Below, piece after piece: positions 16,395-25,472 of a DNA stretch of 33,732 nt. The position numbers were made by a program, and so were the translations under genes. Numbering within the stretch: position 1 is the stretch's first letter; each line of letters opens with the position of its first letter. Source of the DNA: Bacteroidales bacterium (lineage in GTDB: Bacteria; Bacteroidota; Bacteroidia; Bacteroidales; DTU049); NCBI GenBank assembly GCA_016937255.1, contig JAFGWG010000087.1:1-33732 (forward strand), read 5' to 3'. A model generated the notes under the pieces. That model was not told where the DNA came from and did not search any database. It saw nothing but the letters and a program-made list of their open reading frames with translations.

Positions 16395-16922
16395 TCACCA
16401 ATTGTCTTCAAGAACTTCTTTCTTTTTCATTCCTTCTTTGATGTCAGCAATCAAACCCAAAACATGTGTATTTACCTGAGAGAGATAGTCGTCATATTTA
16501 GTTAAATAAGTAGGGTCTTCTTTGTCAAGCCACCGCTCCAAAGGATATTTTGATTGGGCCTTCATGGTAAAATCATCTATGGTATACCGATATCGATTTT
16601 CCTTACACTCAATTTTAAATGCAAAATCAACAATAGTATTACTGTTCATCTCAACACCTTCCTCGTCGGTATCAACCATTCTAATTCTATGCCTCCCTGA
16701 AAACTCACCTTTTTCCGGGTCACGTGTTCTAAAAACATTTGCAGGATTCTTAAAATATGTATTCACCCAAGTGATTCCTCGGTTATACAAAGTGTCTTTT
16801 ATCCCCGCTTCATCAACAACATCCTGATATGTAATTAGTTTTGTGTCAGAATCTACAGGCACCTGCGCCTTAACGACGATAAAAAGAACAATCGATAAAG
16901 TAAAAAGCAAAGTCTTTTTCAT
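16395..16922 (-). CDS. DUF4468-domain exported protein
   Basis: A 175-residue protein with a signal peptide ending near residue 19 (LFIVVKAQ). The mature part begins VPVDSDTKLITYQDVV, then LYNRGITWVNTYF, with a central IVDFAFKIECKENRYRYTIDDF strand pair. This is the pattern of the DUF4468 (TATA-binding-protein-like fold) family common in Bacteroidota. The location is probably periplasmic and the role unknown. I chose the ATG at 16922 because the longer frame would start inside recQ and hide the signal peptide. A TATTTTTG box lies between recQ and this gene, so it is likely monocistronic. It converges on the amidohydrolase gene with a 2-nt gap. Confidence 0.85.
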   Translation of the reverse strand: MKKTLLFTLSIVLFIVVKAQVPVDSDTKLITYQDVVDEAGIKDTLYNRGITWVNTYFKNPANVFRTRDPEKGEFSGRHRIRMVDTDEEGVEMNSNTIVDFAFKIECKENRYRYTIDDFTMKAQSKYPLERWLDKEDPTYLTKYDDYLSQVNTHVLGLIADIKEGMKKKEVLEDNW

Positions 16923-16959
16923 AATGCTGAATTTTTTTCTTCTTAAACAATAATAGTTC

Positions 16960-16967
16960 CAAAAATA
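16960..16967 (-). promoter_or_regulatory. -7 promoter element for the DUF4468 gene
   Basis: The minus strand reads TATTTTTG, matching TAnnTTTG, about 38 nt before the ATG at 16922 and just after the recQ stop. A clear -33 was not found. Confidence 0.5.
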
Positions 16968-16992
16968 CGCAATATCTCCAATTTGTAAAAAA

Positions 16993-18906
16993 TCAATCCT
17001 GATTCCACCGAAGTTTTTGATTTTTATCTGATTTAATTTTCCCATTATCAAGCAACCATCGAATAGCTTTCATCGCTCTTTCCGAATCCATAGTACCAAT
17101 TTGCGACATTAATTCGCGAATTCCCAATTCTTTCTTTTGCAAAAGAGGTTTTATAATTTTAATAACGGTGTTGAAATGGTATTCACTCAAATCTATTTCT
17201 GTACGCTTCTCACAAACATCACATCTACCACAGCGACGCGAATCTTTCTCACCAAAATACTCCAGTAAAATCTGGCTTCTGCATTTAGAGGACGACTCAA
17301 CATATTGAATCATTGCATTCATACGTTGCTCAGCCATTTGTTTCCGCTGAAAGTAATGCTCTTCTGAAAGAATTATTTCCTTTTCATCTAGGCGGGGACT
17401 AAGAAAAGTAATGCGTGGACTATTGCTTGCTGGAGAGTACGACAAAACATCCATTCGATCAAGAGTTTGCAAGCCTTTTGCTACTATAGATTTATCGGCT
17501 CGCATACGTTGCGCAAGAGTAAATTCGTCTATTCGGATAAAGTCTGTGAAAACACCAGAATATGAACGAATAAGTAATTGAATGAAAGGATCAAGTTTTG
17601 GGTTTTCAATTTGAAAACGATACAAATCATTTTTATTGAGGAGAAATTTAATCTTTGATGGATTAAAAATGGCTTCAGACAGACCGATATAGCCTTCTTT
17701 CTCCAAAAGTTTTAGCGCATGGTGCGTTTCCAGAATAGGGAGTTCATAATGCTTACAGAAATCTGCAATTTCAAAATCAAGTGTTACCAATTCTCCGCTG
17801 CCGATTACCAGCCTAAGGTAGTTTCCCAAAGCCGAATAAACTCGAGCAATGAAGTCGATCGGAGGATAAGATGCCTCCAACATTTTTAACGATTCTTCAA
17901 TATCGGCATTATTCCAAAGCAACCAAGCATGAGATGTTTTTCCGTCTCGACCCCCACGACCTGCTTCCTGAAAATAGGCCTCTGTACTATCCGGAATATC
18001 AAGGTGAGCAACCAGACGCACATCTGCTTTGTCGATACCCATACCAAAAGCATTGGTGGCCACCATTACCCGAACATTTCCTTTAAGCCATAAATTTTGG
18101 CGCTTATCTCGTTCTAAAGGATCTAACCCAGCATGATAGAAAGATGCTTTTATACCATTTCTGGAAAGAAACTGAGCAGCCTCACGAGTTTTGCGTCGGC
18201 TACGAACATAAACCACCGAAGTGCCAGGATATTCATTTAGCAGATGCAAGAGCCTTTCATTTTTATTTTCTTCCTTAATGGCATTGTACACAAGATTTTC
18301 GCGATAGAATGACTGCCGAAAAAGCTGACCCTTTTGAAACGCCAGATTTTTCATAATATCTTGAGCAACAATTTCTGTGGCTGTAGCTGTTACAGCTATT
18401 ATTGGAGTTCCTGGGATTAAATCTCTGATTTCTGAAATTCTAAGATATGGCGGACGAAAATCAAATCCCCATTGAGAAATACAATGCGCTTCATCAACTG
18501 CTAATAAATTAACATTCATTTTTTGCACACGCAAGCGAAAAATATCAGTAGCCAGCCTTTCTGGAGAAACATAAAGGAATTTTACATCATCGTAAACACA
18601 ATTATTAAGGGCAATATCAATTTCATGCTTGTTTAATCCACTGTGTATAGCATACGCCTTTATTTGTCTTTTTTTCAGATTCTCTACCTGATCCTTCATT
18701 AATGCGATGAGTGGCGTAACTACAATGCAAAGCCCTTCGCGAGCCATAGCCGGCACTTGAAAAGTAATAGACTTCCCTCCCCCTGTAGGCAATAGCGCAA
18801 GAGTATCTTGACCAGCAAGTACAGAAAGGATAATATCCTCCTGCATGGGTCTAAAACTACTATAACCCCAGTATTCACGTAAAATACTATGTATCTTTTC
18901 TTTCAT
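16993..18906 (-). CDS. recQ: ATP-dependent DNA helicase RecQ
   Basis: A 637-residue 3'-5' DNA helicase of recombination and repair. The Walker A motif LPTGGGKS is at 39-46, DEAH at 138-141 (VDEAHCISQWG), motif V/VI with GMGIDKADVRLV and QEAGRGGRDG around 305-340. The zinc-binding RQC element has Cys542, Cys559, Cys562 and Cys565. A short RecQ C-terminal winged region follows, ending in a small helical tail (about 585-637). The classical HRDC domain is not evident; the length matches the short RecQ form of Bacteroidota. The start at 18906 is supported by a TATCTTTG box just upstream. Confidence 0.95.
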   Translation of the reverse strand: MKEKIHSILREYWGYSSFRPMQEDIILSVLAGQDTLALLPTGGGKSITFQVPAMAREGLCIVVTPLIALMKDQVENLKKRQIKAYAIHSGLNKHEIDIALNNCVYDDVKFLYVSPERLATDIFRLRVQKMNVNLLAVDEAHCISQWGFDFRPPYLRISEIRDLIPGTPIIAVTATATEIVAQDIMKNLAFQKGQLFRQSFYRENLVYNAIKEENKNERLLHLLNEYPGTSVVYVRSRRKTREAAQFLSRNGIKASFYHAGLDPLERDKRQNLWLKGNVRVMVATNAFGMGIDKADVRLVAHLDIPDSTEAYFQEAGRGGRDGKTSHAWLLWNNADIEESLKMLEASYPPIDFIARVYSALGNYLRLVIGSGELVTLDFEIADFCKHYELPILETHHALKLLEKEGYIGLSEAIFNPSKIKFLLNKNDLYRFQIENPKLDPFIQLLIRSYSGVFTDFIRIDEFTLAQRMRADKSIVAKGLQTLDRMDVLSYSPASNSPRITFLSPRLDEKEIILSEEHYFQRKQMAEQRMNAMIQYVESSSKCRSQILLEYFGEKDSRRCGRCDVCEKRTEIDLSEYHFNTVIKIIKPLLQKKELGIRELMSQIGTMDSERAMKAIRWLLDNGKIKSDKNQKLRWNQD

Positions 18907-18922
18907 TCTATCTTGACTGATT

Positions 18923-18954
18923 CAAAGATATGAATTTTAAGGGATAGGCGCAAA
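18923..18954 (-). promoter_or_regulatory. Promoter of recQ
   Basis: On the minus strand TTTG (18954-18951) and TATCTTTG (18930-18923) are separated by 20 nt, a good Bacteroidota -33/-7 pair. The transcript start would be near 18916, about 10 nt before the ATG. Confidence 0.65.
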
Positions 18955-19009
18955 ATGATTCTCGCAGACCTGTAACGCAAGTCATGAGACATGAATAGTG
19001 CAAAGATTA

Positions 19010-19768
19010 TTATTCCTTATTAAAATGCCCCGAGCTCGCCTGGGCGGTAGGCATAATAAGCATGTCATTGATATTCACATGATCAGGAAGACTGGCAACA
19101 TAAAAAACGACATCTGCAATATCGTTAGGGGTTAATGGCTTATAGCCATTATATATCGCATCCGCTTTTGATTTATCGCCATGAAAACGAACGATACTAA
19201 ATTCAGTTTCTACGGCTCCGGGTGCAATTTGCGAAACTTTGATCATGTGGGGTAATAAATCTACGCGCATGGCCTTTGTAAGAGCATCTACGGCATGTTT
19301 TGTTGCGCAGTACACATTTCCATTCGGATAAACTTCTTTGCCTGCTATGGAACCAATATTGATGATGTGCCCTTTTTTGCGTTCAATCATAAGTGGCATT
19401 ACAGCCCTGCTCAGATATAAAAGCCCTTTCACATTGGTATCGATCATTTTTTCCCAGTCGTCAATATCTCCATCTTGTATGGTATTGAGCCCACTGGCTA
19501 ATCCAGCATTATTGATAAGAACATCGATGTTTTTCCATTCATTAAGAAGCGATTCTATGGCATTTTTTACAGCGTTCTTATCGCGAATATCAAATGCAAG
19601 GTAAAGAACTTCGATTCCATATTTTTCTGTGAGTTCATTTTTTATCTGCTTCAGACGTTCTTCTCTACGACCTGTAATAATAAGACGGTCTCTATTGCGT
19701 GCAAAATATTCGGCACATGATCGACCAATGCCGCTTGTGGCACCAGATATTAAGATGGTTTTAGTCAT
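19010..19768 (-). CDS. Short-chain dehydrogenase/reductase
   Basis: A 252-residue NAD(P)-dependent oxidoreductase of the classical SDR family. The nucleotide-binding motif is SGATSGIG at 8-15. The NNAG motif is in DVLINNAGLASGL near 90, and the active-site Tyr153 and Lys157 are in YCATK, preceded by the catalytic Ser in INIGSIAG. The GRREERL segment after the second strand suggests NADP preference. The substrate is unknown; close relatives include YdfG-type serine/3-hydroxy acid dehydrogenases. The ATG at 19768 overlaps the last codons of the membrane-protein gene by 8 nt, so it is translated from the purL-containing transcript. Confidence 0.93.
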   Translation of the reverse strand: MTKTILISGATSGIGRSCAEYFARNRDRLIITGRREERLKQIKNELTEKYGIEVLYLAFDIRDKNAVKNAIESLLNEWKNIDVLINNAGLASGLNTIQDGDIDDWEKMIDTNVKGLLYLSRAVMPLMIERKKGHIINIGSIAGKEVYPNGNVYCATKHAVDALTKAMRVDLLPHMIKVSQIAPGAVETEFSIVRFHGDKSKADAIYNGYKPLTPNDIADVVFYVASLPDHVNINDMLIMPTAQASSGHFNKE

Positions 19769-21092
19769 TGGAAGCAGATTTATTAGGTTTTTTTTGAAAT
19801 ATCGCCAATATTCTTTTCGTATCAATTAGCATCAGAAGTCCAATTACGAAAAATGGCAGCCCTGGAATTCTGTACCGAACTAAAGCGCCAAGTACCGGTG
19901 TAGTTAGTCCTAATAGAATAAAGAGTAATAGGCTAAAAAAGAAGCAGAAATAGATAATTCTGTTGTTCTTTCTTCCTTTTAATGGAAAAACTATAGCTAA
20001 AACAATCATCAAAATTAGAACAATATTTTCCAAAAGAGGCAGTATCAATAAAGGTGATGAAATATCCCCAAAAAACGGTCTAAAAAGTGTATTTATAAGT
20101 GCTAAAGGAGCAAACACAGCAAAAGATGCAAAATTCGCCTGTAATTCAAATGGTTTAATGAAGCTCCCTGCCTGTTCATGAAGTGCAAGGCCAATGAAAT
20201 CATGCTGTTTTCCAACAAGCAAGCTAAAAATATTGTATTCAGGAAAGAAATATCCTAAAACCACCACAATATCAATGAAGAAGAATAATGTCAGCGAATA
20301 TTTCAATAATGCCCTTTTATTATTGGAGAAAATGACCCAGAGATTTGCAGCTAGCACCGGAATAAATACTGCCAACACGTACATTTTCGTATAAAACAAA
20401 AGAACTCCCCCTAAGATGGCAGCCAATAAGCGTATAATGCTAAATCCAATAAAAATAAGCTGCTGAATGGCATACAAAAACAACCCTAATCCAAAAATAA
20501 GAATGCTTTCTTTTAACGCCCCTGAACTCCAAAACAATAGTGAGGGAATTAGAAAAACCGCAAAGTATAATTCATACGGTCGCCCCTTAAAATAGGTGTG
20601 AAAAACTCGAAATAGCGCTACCAGACCCAAAAAGGCAAGAAAGATCATAAAAAGATTATGCACTTGGAAAAACCCAAACGAAAACATCCTGAAAAAAGCA
20701 TTAACCCTAATTATGGTATGAGAATCATTGTACGTAACCGTTTCATATTCTCGATACCAGTGATTCATTTTTGTGTAATAATTCTCATCAAAATAAGAAT
20801 TATCATTATTGATGCCCAATAGCATTTGAAAATAGTCTGCAGGCTGCTCCTTTAAAGCCTCGTGCATGATTTTACTATCGTCGAAATACTTAAAAATATC
20901 GGCTTCGCTGCGGTCAGTATAGTATTGGGTATAAAGTAAAGTAAGCCCAAAACCTGCAATGATTTTCAGGTACAGTGCTAATAGCACATATTTTCTTTTA
21001 ATGCCGGGCAGCTTAAAAAAGCGCACTTTTAGCACTAAAAAGCTAAAAAGAGCTATGAGCAAAATAACATAAATAATTTCCAAAAAAGACAT
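19761..21092 (-). CDS. Polytopic membrane protein, possibly EpsG/GT-C-like
   Basis: A 443-residue protein with roughly ten hydrophobic segments spread over its length. After the second segment comes a soluble loop (about residues 60-135) rich in Asp and Tyr, with YTDRSEADIFKYFDD and NHWYREYETVTYNDSH. An acidic first loop of this kind is a feature of GT-C-type glycosyltransferases and EpsG-like polysaccharide proteins, but I cannot assign an activity with confidence. The start codon shares one base with the purL stop (TAATG), and the stop overlaps the SDR start. Co-expression with purine synthesis may simply reflect operon history. Confidence 0.7.
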   Translation of the reverse strand: MSFLEIIYVILLIALFSFLVLKVRFFKLPGIKRKYVLLALYLKIIAGFGLTLLYTQYYTDRSEADIFKYFDDSKIMHEALKEQPADYFQMLLGINNDNSYFDENYYTKMNHWYREYETVTYNDSHTIIRVNAFFRMFSFGFFQVHNLFMIFLAFLGLVALFRVFHTYFKGRPYELYFAVFLIPSLLFWSSGALKESILIFGLGLFLYAIQQLIFIGFSIIRLLAAILGGVLLFYTKMYVLAVFIPVLAANLWVIFSNNKRALLKYSLTLFFFIDIVVVLGYFFPEYNIFSLLVGKQHDFIGLALHEQAGSFIKPFELQANFASFAVFAPLALINTLFRPFFGDISSPLLILPLLENIVLILMIVLAIVFPLKGRKNNRIIYFCFFFSLLLFILLGLTTPVLGALVRYRIPGLPFFVIGLLMLIDTKRILAIFQKKPNKSASND

Positions 21093-24000
21093 TATTTACG
21101 GGTTTTTTCAATCCATTTTCGTGCATTTACAAATGCTTCTATCCACGGACTATGTGTATCTTCAGTTCTACTATCTGGATAATATGCCCATTGCCAAGGG
21201 AATATTGATCTTTCGATATGAGGCATCATGGCTAAATGTCTCCCATCTGCAGAACAAATAGCAGCAGCATTGAAGTCGGAGCCGTTTGGATTCCCGGGAT
21301 ATTCAGCATAGCTGTATTTCATTGGGATATTATATTGGGCTTCGTCTTCAGGTAAAACAAATTTGCCTTCGCCATGTGCAACCCAAACACCAAGTTTACT
21401 TCCTGCCAACGATGAGAGCATGACACTATTATTTTTAGGAACATCTACGCTCACAAATCCAGATTCAAATTTCTTCGATTCGTTCCAATGCATTTTCGGG
21501 TGATTATCTTTCATCTCAGGAAAAATCACCCCCAGTTCTGTTACTACCTGGCACCCATTGCAAACACCAAGGCTTAATGTGTCGGGGCGTGCGTAGAAGT
21601 TTTTAAGTGCTTTTCCGGCTTTTTCATTATAGAGGAATCCTGCAGCCCAGCCTTTGGCAGAGCCAAGAACATCGGAATGACTAAAACCACCTACAAAGAC
21701 AATCATATTAACGTCTTCAAGATTTTCTCTTCCAGAAATGAGGTCGGTCATGTGAATGTCTTTAACATCCATTCCGGCTTCGTACATACTATAAGCCATT
21801 TCACGATCACCATTAACCCCTTTTTCACGAATAATGGCAGCTTTTATGTTTTCCGCTTTTCGTGCAGAAATTTTACCCTTAAATGATTCAGGAAATACAA
21901 ATTTTAACGGTTGGTTTTTATAATTCTCATAACGGCGTTCGGCTAGATCAGCACCACTTTGTAAGCGATCCATCAAGTATGATTTTCTATACCACACATC
22001 ACGCAGTGTGTCAATATCAAAATACTCGTATTTATTATTTTTGATAATCTTAAAAACACGTTCTTTAAGAATCTTTCCAATAACATGGAAATCTATACTT
22101 TTACTATAGAGATAGTCTACCACTTTCTTTGGGTCGCGCACCTGAATTAAAATCCCAGGATTTTCGGCAAATAAAATGGCAGGAATATCGGTTTCCGGAA
22201 TACGACTTATATTAATATCAAGCCCAACTTTGGGACTGGCAAAACACATTTCCAGAAGCGATGTCATCATACCTCCGGCACCAATATCGTGTCCGGCAAT
22301 GATTGTATCTTTTTCGATTAAAGACTGAACAACATTGAATGCACGAACAAAATGTTCCGGATCCAGCACATCAGGGGCTTCAGAGCCAATCGAATTAAGT
22401 GTTTGAAAGAAAGCTGATCCACCAAGCTTATAATCTGATTTTGAGAAGTTTATGTAAATAAGCGTGGAGCAAAGATCGGGTTTCAATTCCGGAGTGATGG
22501 CTTTTTTAACATCTGTTACTTCGGCAGCAGCAGACACAATAACAGTTCCCGGGGAAAGCACTTTCTTTCCGTCTGGATATTTCTGTGTCATTGACATTGA
22601 ATCTTTTCCCGTTGGGATATTGATGCCCAGATTTACACAAAAATCGCTTATGGCTTTTACTGCGCGGTATAGTCTTGCATCTTCTCCGGGATTTCCTGCA
22701 GGCCACATCCAGTTGGCACTGAGAGAAACGCCCTTGATTCCGTCTTTAAGTGGAGCCCAAATAATATTGGTTAAGGCTTCAGCCACACTAAGCCTTGATG
22801 CTTTTTCCGGATCAATTAATCCTGCTGTACTTGCATGTCCAATTGAAGTGGCCACACCACTGGTGCCAGTATAATCAAGCGCAATAATTCCACAATTATT
22901 CAAAGGAATTTGTATTGGTCCACAACATTGCTGCATGGCAATGCGTCCTGTAACCGAACGATCAACTTTGTTGGTGAGCCAGTCCTTACAAGCCACCGCC
23001 TCGTGTTTCAAAATTAAGCGGAGATAGTTTTTGAATTTTGATAGTTCGTATGTGGGGTCAATGTATTTTTTCTGTTGCTCTTTGTCGCGGATTTCAATCT
23101 GTGGCGTGTTGCCAAACAGATATTCGAGCTTCAAATTAAATGGTTTTTCTCCATTTTCATGGGCAAAAGTCAGTTTGTGATTTCCTTTAGTCTCTCCTGA
23201 AACATAAAGAGGTGCACGTTCCCGTTCAGAAATTTCTTCAATCTGTTTAAGATGCTTTTTGCGAATCAACAAGCCCATTCTTTCCTGCGATTCATTTCCA
23301 ATAATTTCTTTAGCAGAAAGGCTTGGGTCGCCTACAGGTAATTGGTCTAGATACACAATGCCACCTGTATCTTCCATTAGTTCGCTGAAGCAATTCAAAT
23401 GGCCGCCTGCACCATGATCGTGAATTGAAACTATGGGGTTGTTTTCCGACTCGGCTAAAGCACGAATTACGTTGAAAACGCGCTTTTGCATTTCAGGATT
23501 GGCACGTTGAATGGCGTTAAGCTCAATTTTATTGGCGTATTGTCCAGTATTTACTGAAGAAACAGCACCGCCACCCATTCCAATGCGGTAATTATCGCCA
23601 CCCATCATGATGAGGAGTTCTTTGCCTTCAGGAATATCTTTAAGCGCACTTGATTTTAAGGCATAGCCAATTCCACCGGCAAGCATAATAACTTTATCAT
23701 AAGCAGTCACCTCATCGTTTTCTTCGTGCTCGAAAGTAAAAACAGAGCCACAAATTAGAGGTTGACCAAATTTATTCCCAAAATCAGATGCACCGTTGGA
23801 AGCTTTAATCAGAATATCGGCCGGGTGTTGATACAAAAATGGTCTTTCTTCAGGCTTGCCACTAAAATCTTCTTCTTCATCCACACGAGGAAGGGAAGTC
23901 ATATAAACTGCAGTTCCTGCAACAGGCAAACTGCCTTTTCCTCCGGCCATACGATCGCGGATCTCGCCACCTGAACCGGTAGATGCACCATAAAAGGGCT

Positions 24001-24760
24001 CAACTGTTGTAGGAAAATTATGAGTTTCTGCTTTTAGTGAAATTACAGACGGAGCCTTAAAAACATGAAACTCCGATGCTTTTTCGGCTTCTTTTGGCGT
24101 AAAAACATCAATTTCAGGGCCTTCCACAAAGGCAACATTATCTTTATAGGCAGAAACCAGATAATTCGGGTTTTCTTTCGATGTTCGTTTAATCCAGTCA
24201 AACAGCGATTTTTCGGTTTCAACATCGTTAATGATGAATTTTCCGTTGAAAATTTTGTGGCGGCAATGTTCTGAATTTACCTGGCTAAAACCAAAGATTT
24301 CGCTATCGGTAAGTTTCCGGCCTATTTTTTTACTTACATATTTCAGGTATCGAATTTCTTCGGCATTGAGTGCCAGCCCTTCCTGTTCGTTGTAGGCTTC
24401 AAGATTGTCCACTTCTACCGGTTCTTCCTTTTTACGAACAATATCGAAAATGTTCTGCGTCAGGTCATTGTACTGCATTTCAAGCATGGGGTCGAACCTG
24501 CCATTGTCTTCGCGAAACATTTCAATGCGCTCAATTCCACTCATCCCCATGTTTTGGGTAATTTCTACCGCATTGGTGCTCCATGGCGTAACCATTTCGC
24601 TGCGCGGTCCGATGTATTTTCCCTTAAGTGTTCCGTTTTGAATGGTATCGGGATTACGAAACAACCATTTGCATTTTTCAATATCGCTCTTCGTAAGTTC
24701 CTTTGCTGATTTTAAGGCGTAAACCACCTTTTCTTCCTGGCTGATAAAAAATGTAAGCAT
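21092..24760 (-). CDS. purL: Phosphoribosylformylglycinamidine synthase, single-chain form
   Basis: A 1222-residue FGAM synthase that converts FGAR, ATP and glutamine to FGAM in the fourth step of de novo purine synthesis. It is the large fused form, with a PurS-like N-domain, the FGAM synthase core (SQVNSEHCRHKIFNG; KAETHNFPTTVEPF; STGSGGEIRDR) and a C-terminal glutaminase. The glutaminase triad is complete: Cys1067 in LGVCNGCQ, His1181 and Glu1183 in MPHIERS. I placed the start at 24760. The first 25 residues of the longer frame lie upstream of a TAAGTTTG promoter box, and the family usually begins with the MLTFFIS-like strand. Two genes follow with overlapping codons. Confidence 0.96.
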   Translation of the reverse strand: MLTFFISQEEKVVYALKSAKELTKSDIEKCKWLFRNPDTIQNGTLKGKYIGPRSEMVTPWSTNAVEITQNMGMSGIERIEMFREDNGRFDPMLEMQYNDLTQNIFDIVRKKEEPVEVDNLEAYNEQEGLALNAEEIRYLKYVSKKIGRKLTDSEIFGFSQVNSEHCRHKIFNGKFIINDVETEKSLFDWIKRTSKENPNYLVSAYKDNVAFVEGPEIDVFTPKEAEKASEFHVFKAPSVISLKAETHNFPTTVEPFYGASTGSGGEIRDRMAGGKGSLPVAGTAVYMTSLPRVDEEEDFSGKPEERPFLYQHPADILIKASNGASDFGNKFGQPLICGSVFTFEHEENDEVTAYDKVIMLAGGIGYALKSSALKDIPEGKELLIMMGGDNYRIGMGGGAVSSVNTGQYANKIELNAIQRANPEMQKRVFNVIRALAESENNPIVSIHDHGAGGHLNCFSELMEDTGGIVYLDQLPVGDPSLSAKEIIGNESQERMGLLIRKKHLKQIEEISERERAPLYVSGETKGNHKLTFAHENGEKPFNLKLEYLFGNTPQIEIRDKEQQKKYIDPTYELSKFKNYLRLILKHEAVACKDWLTNKVDRSVTGRIAMQQCCGPIQIPLNNCGIIALDYTGTSGVATSIGHASTAGLIDPEKASRLSVAEALTNIIWAPLKDGIKGVSLSANWMWPAGNPGEDARLYRAVKAISDFCVNLGINIPTGKDSMSMTQKYPDGKKVLSPGTVIVSAAAEVTDVKKAITPELKPDLCSTLIYINFSKSDYKLGGSAFFQTLNSIGSEAPDVLDPEHFVRAFNVVQSLIEKDTIIAGHDIGAGGMMTSLLEMCFASPKVGLDINISRIPETDIPAILFAENPGILIQVRDPKKVVDYLYSKSIDFHVIGKILKERVFKIIKNNKYEYFDIDTLRDVWYRKSYLMDRLQSGADLAERRYENYKNQPLKFVFPESFKGKISARKAENIKAAIIREKGVNGDREMAYSMYEAGMDVKDIHMTDLISGRENLEDVNMIVFVGGFSHSDVLGSAKGWAAGFLYNEKAGKALKNFYARPDTLSLGVCNGCQVVTELGVIFPEMKDNHPKMHWNESKKFESGFVSVDVPKNNSVMLSSLAGSKLGVWVAHGEGKFVLPEDEAQYNIPMKYSYAEYPGNPNGSDFNAAAICSADGRHLAMMPHIERSIFPWQWAYYPDSRTEDTHSPWIEAFVNARKWIEKTRK

Positions 24761-24778
24761 GCTTCCGGCTTTATTTTG

Positions 24779-24786
24779 CAAACTTA
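24779..24786 (-). promoter_or_regulatory. -7 promoter element for the purL operon
   Basis: The minus strand reads TAAGTTTG, matching TAnnTTTG, with the expected transcript start about 12 nt before the ATG at 24760. Its position decides the purL start against the longer frame. Confidence 0.55.
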
Positions 24787-24888
24787 AGGTAAAAAATGGA
24801 AACTTTTGAGTGGCTTTTGGATTCTTTTTGAACAATGCTAAAAGATGTTCTTTAAGCGATTATTCTAAATTTGGTGAGTGTTGTTGTT

Positions 24889-24908
24889 TTAGTACACCCT
24901 CACATACT
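24889..24908 (-). pseudogene. 20-nt relic of a fourth lipoprotein gene end
   Basis: The plus-strand 20-mer TTAGTACACCCTCACATACT is identical to the 3' end of the second lipoprotein gene at 26132-26151, where it encodes its last residues and stop. Here it lies about 20 nt beyond the stop of the third lipoprotein gene and encodes nothing complete. It is best read as the scar of a lost or recombined further cassette. Confidence 0.6.
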
Positions 24909-24929
24909 ATTATTATCTCACTTTGTCAC

Positions 24930-25472
24930 TTAATAAATTCGTTCATACGTAATTGTATCTACCTGAATATAAACAATACCCTGTGAACGGGAAGTAATCA
25001 TGTAATCTAATGGGTTTGTAACACTATTTGTTTTAAATAAATCTGAATAATATATGCCCGAAATTGTATCGGAGTAGTTAGATAGTTCAATTAACCCTTC
25101 AAAGCCCAAATTTGGCAAAAAAATGTCACAAAATTGAGCTTCATTGGGAATATTAATATTTTCTTCAAAGTAGCCATTAAATGTAGCCATAATTTCATAA
25201 TATGAATGACCACTATGTGAAAACCATATATCCAATTTTTCAATATAAACATTGTCATATGGCATTTTATTCAAATCAAGTGTTTTGTTATTTACATAAA
25301 GCAATAATGTATCATTATTATTGTTTTGCATTTTTATTGTATCGCCTATCTCAACAGCATAATATAAGCAGACGCTTTTGTATTCTTCAGAAAGATAGTG
25401 ATACTCTGCATCTCTTTTACAAGATATTAACAGAATAAATACTGCACTAATAAGAAATGACAAGTTTTTCAT
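24930..25472 (-). CDS. Array lipoprotein, copy 3
   Basis: A 180-residue lipoprotein with a short signal peptide and lipobox (FILLISC, Cys18). The mature part is beta-rich with no recognised domain. It shares with the other two array lipoproteins the segments EEYKSVCLYYA, GDTI, ELSNYSDTISGIYYSDLF and the C-terminal SRSQGIVYIQVDT...YERIY, while the middle differs strongly. The start ATG at 25472 lies 26 nt inside the last codons of the preceding sorting module, in another frame. The last 33 nt around its stop are identical to those of copy 1, not copy 2, which points to recombination. The function is unknown; a surface partner of the secreted hydrolase is a guess. Confidence 0.8.
   Translation of the reverse strand: MKNLSFLISAVFILLISCKRDAEYHYLSEEYKSVCLYYAVEIGDTIKMQNNNNDTLLLYVNNKTLDLNKMPYDNVYIEKLDIWFSHSGHSYYEIMATFNGYFEENINIPNEAQFCDIFLPNLGFEGLIELSNYSDTISGIYYSDLFKTNSVTNPLDYMITSRSQGIVYIQVDTITYERIY

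Noticed and set aside
18955-19009. Small hairpin (TCATG/CATGA) after the SDR gene as a terminator
   Set aside because: The stem is only 5 bp and has no T run on the needed strand.
22464-22874. Opposite-strand 136-codon frame inside purL
   Set aside because: purL is unbroken and strongly conserved here; the frame is a by-product of its codon pattern.
24761-24835. Longer N-terminus of purL
   Set aside because: It spans the TAAGTTTG promoter box and adds residues not seen in the family.
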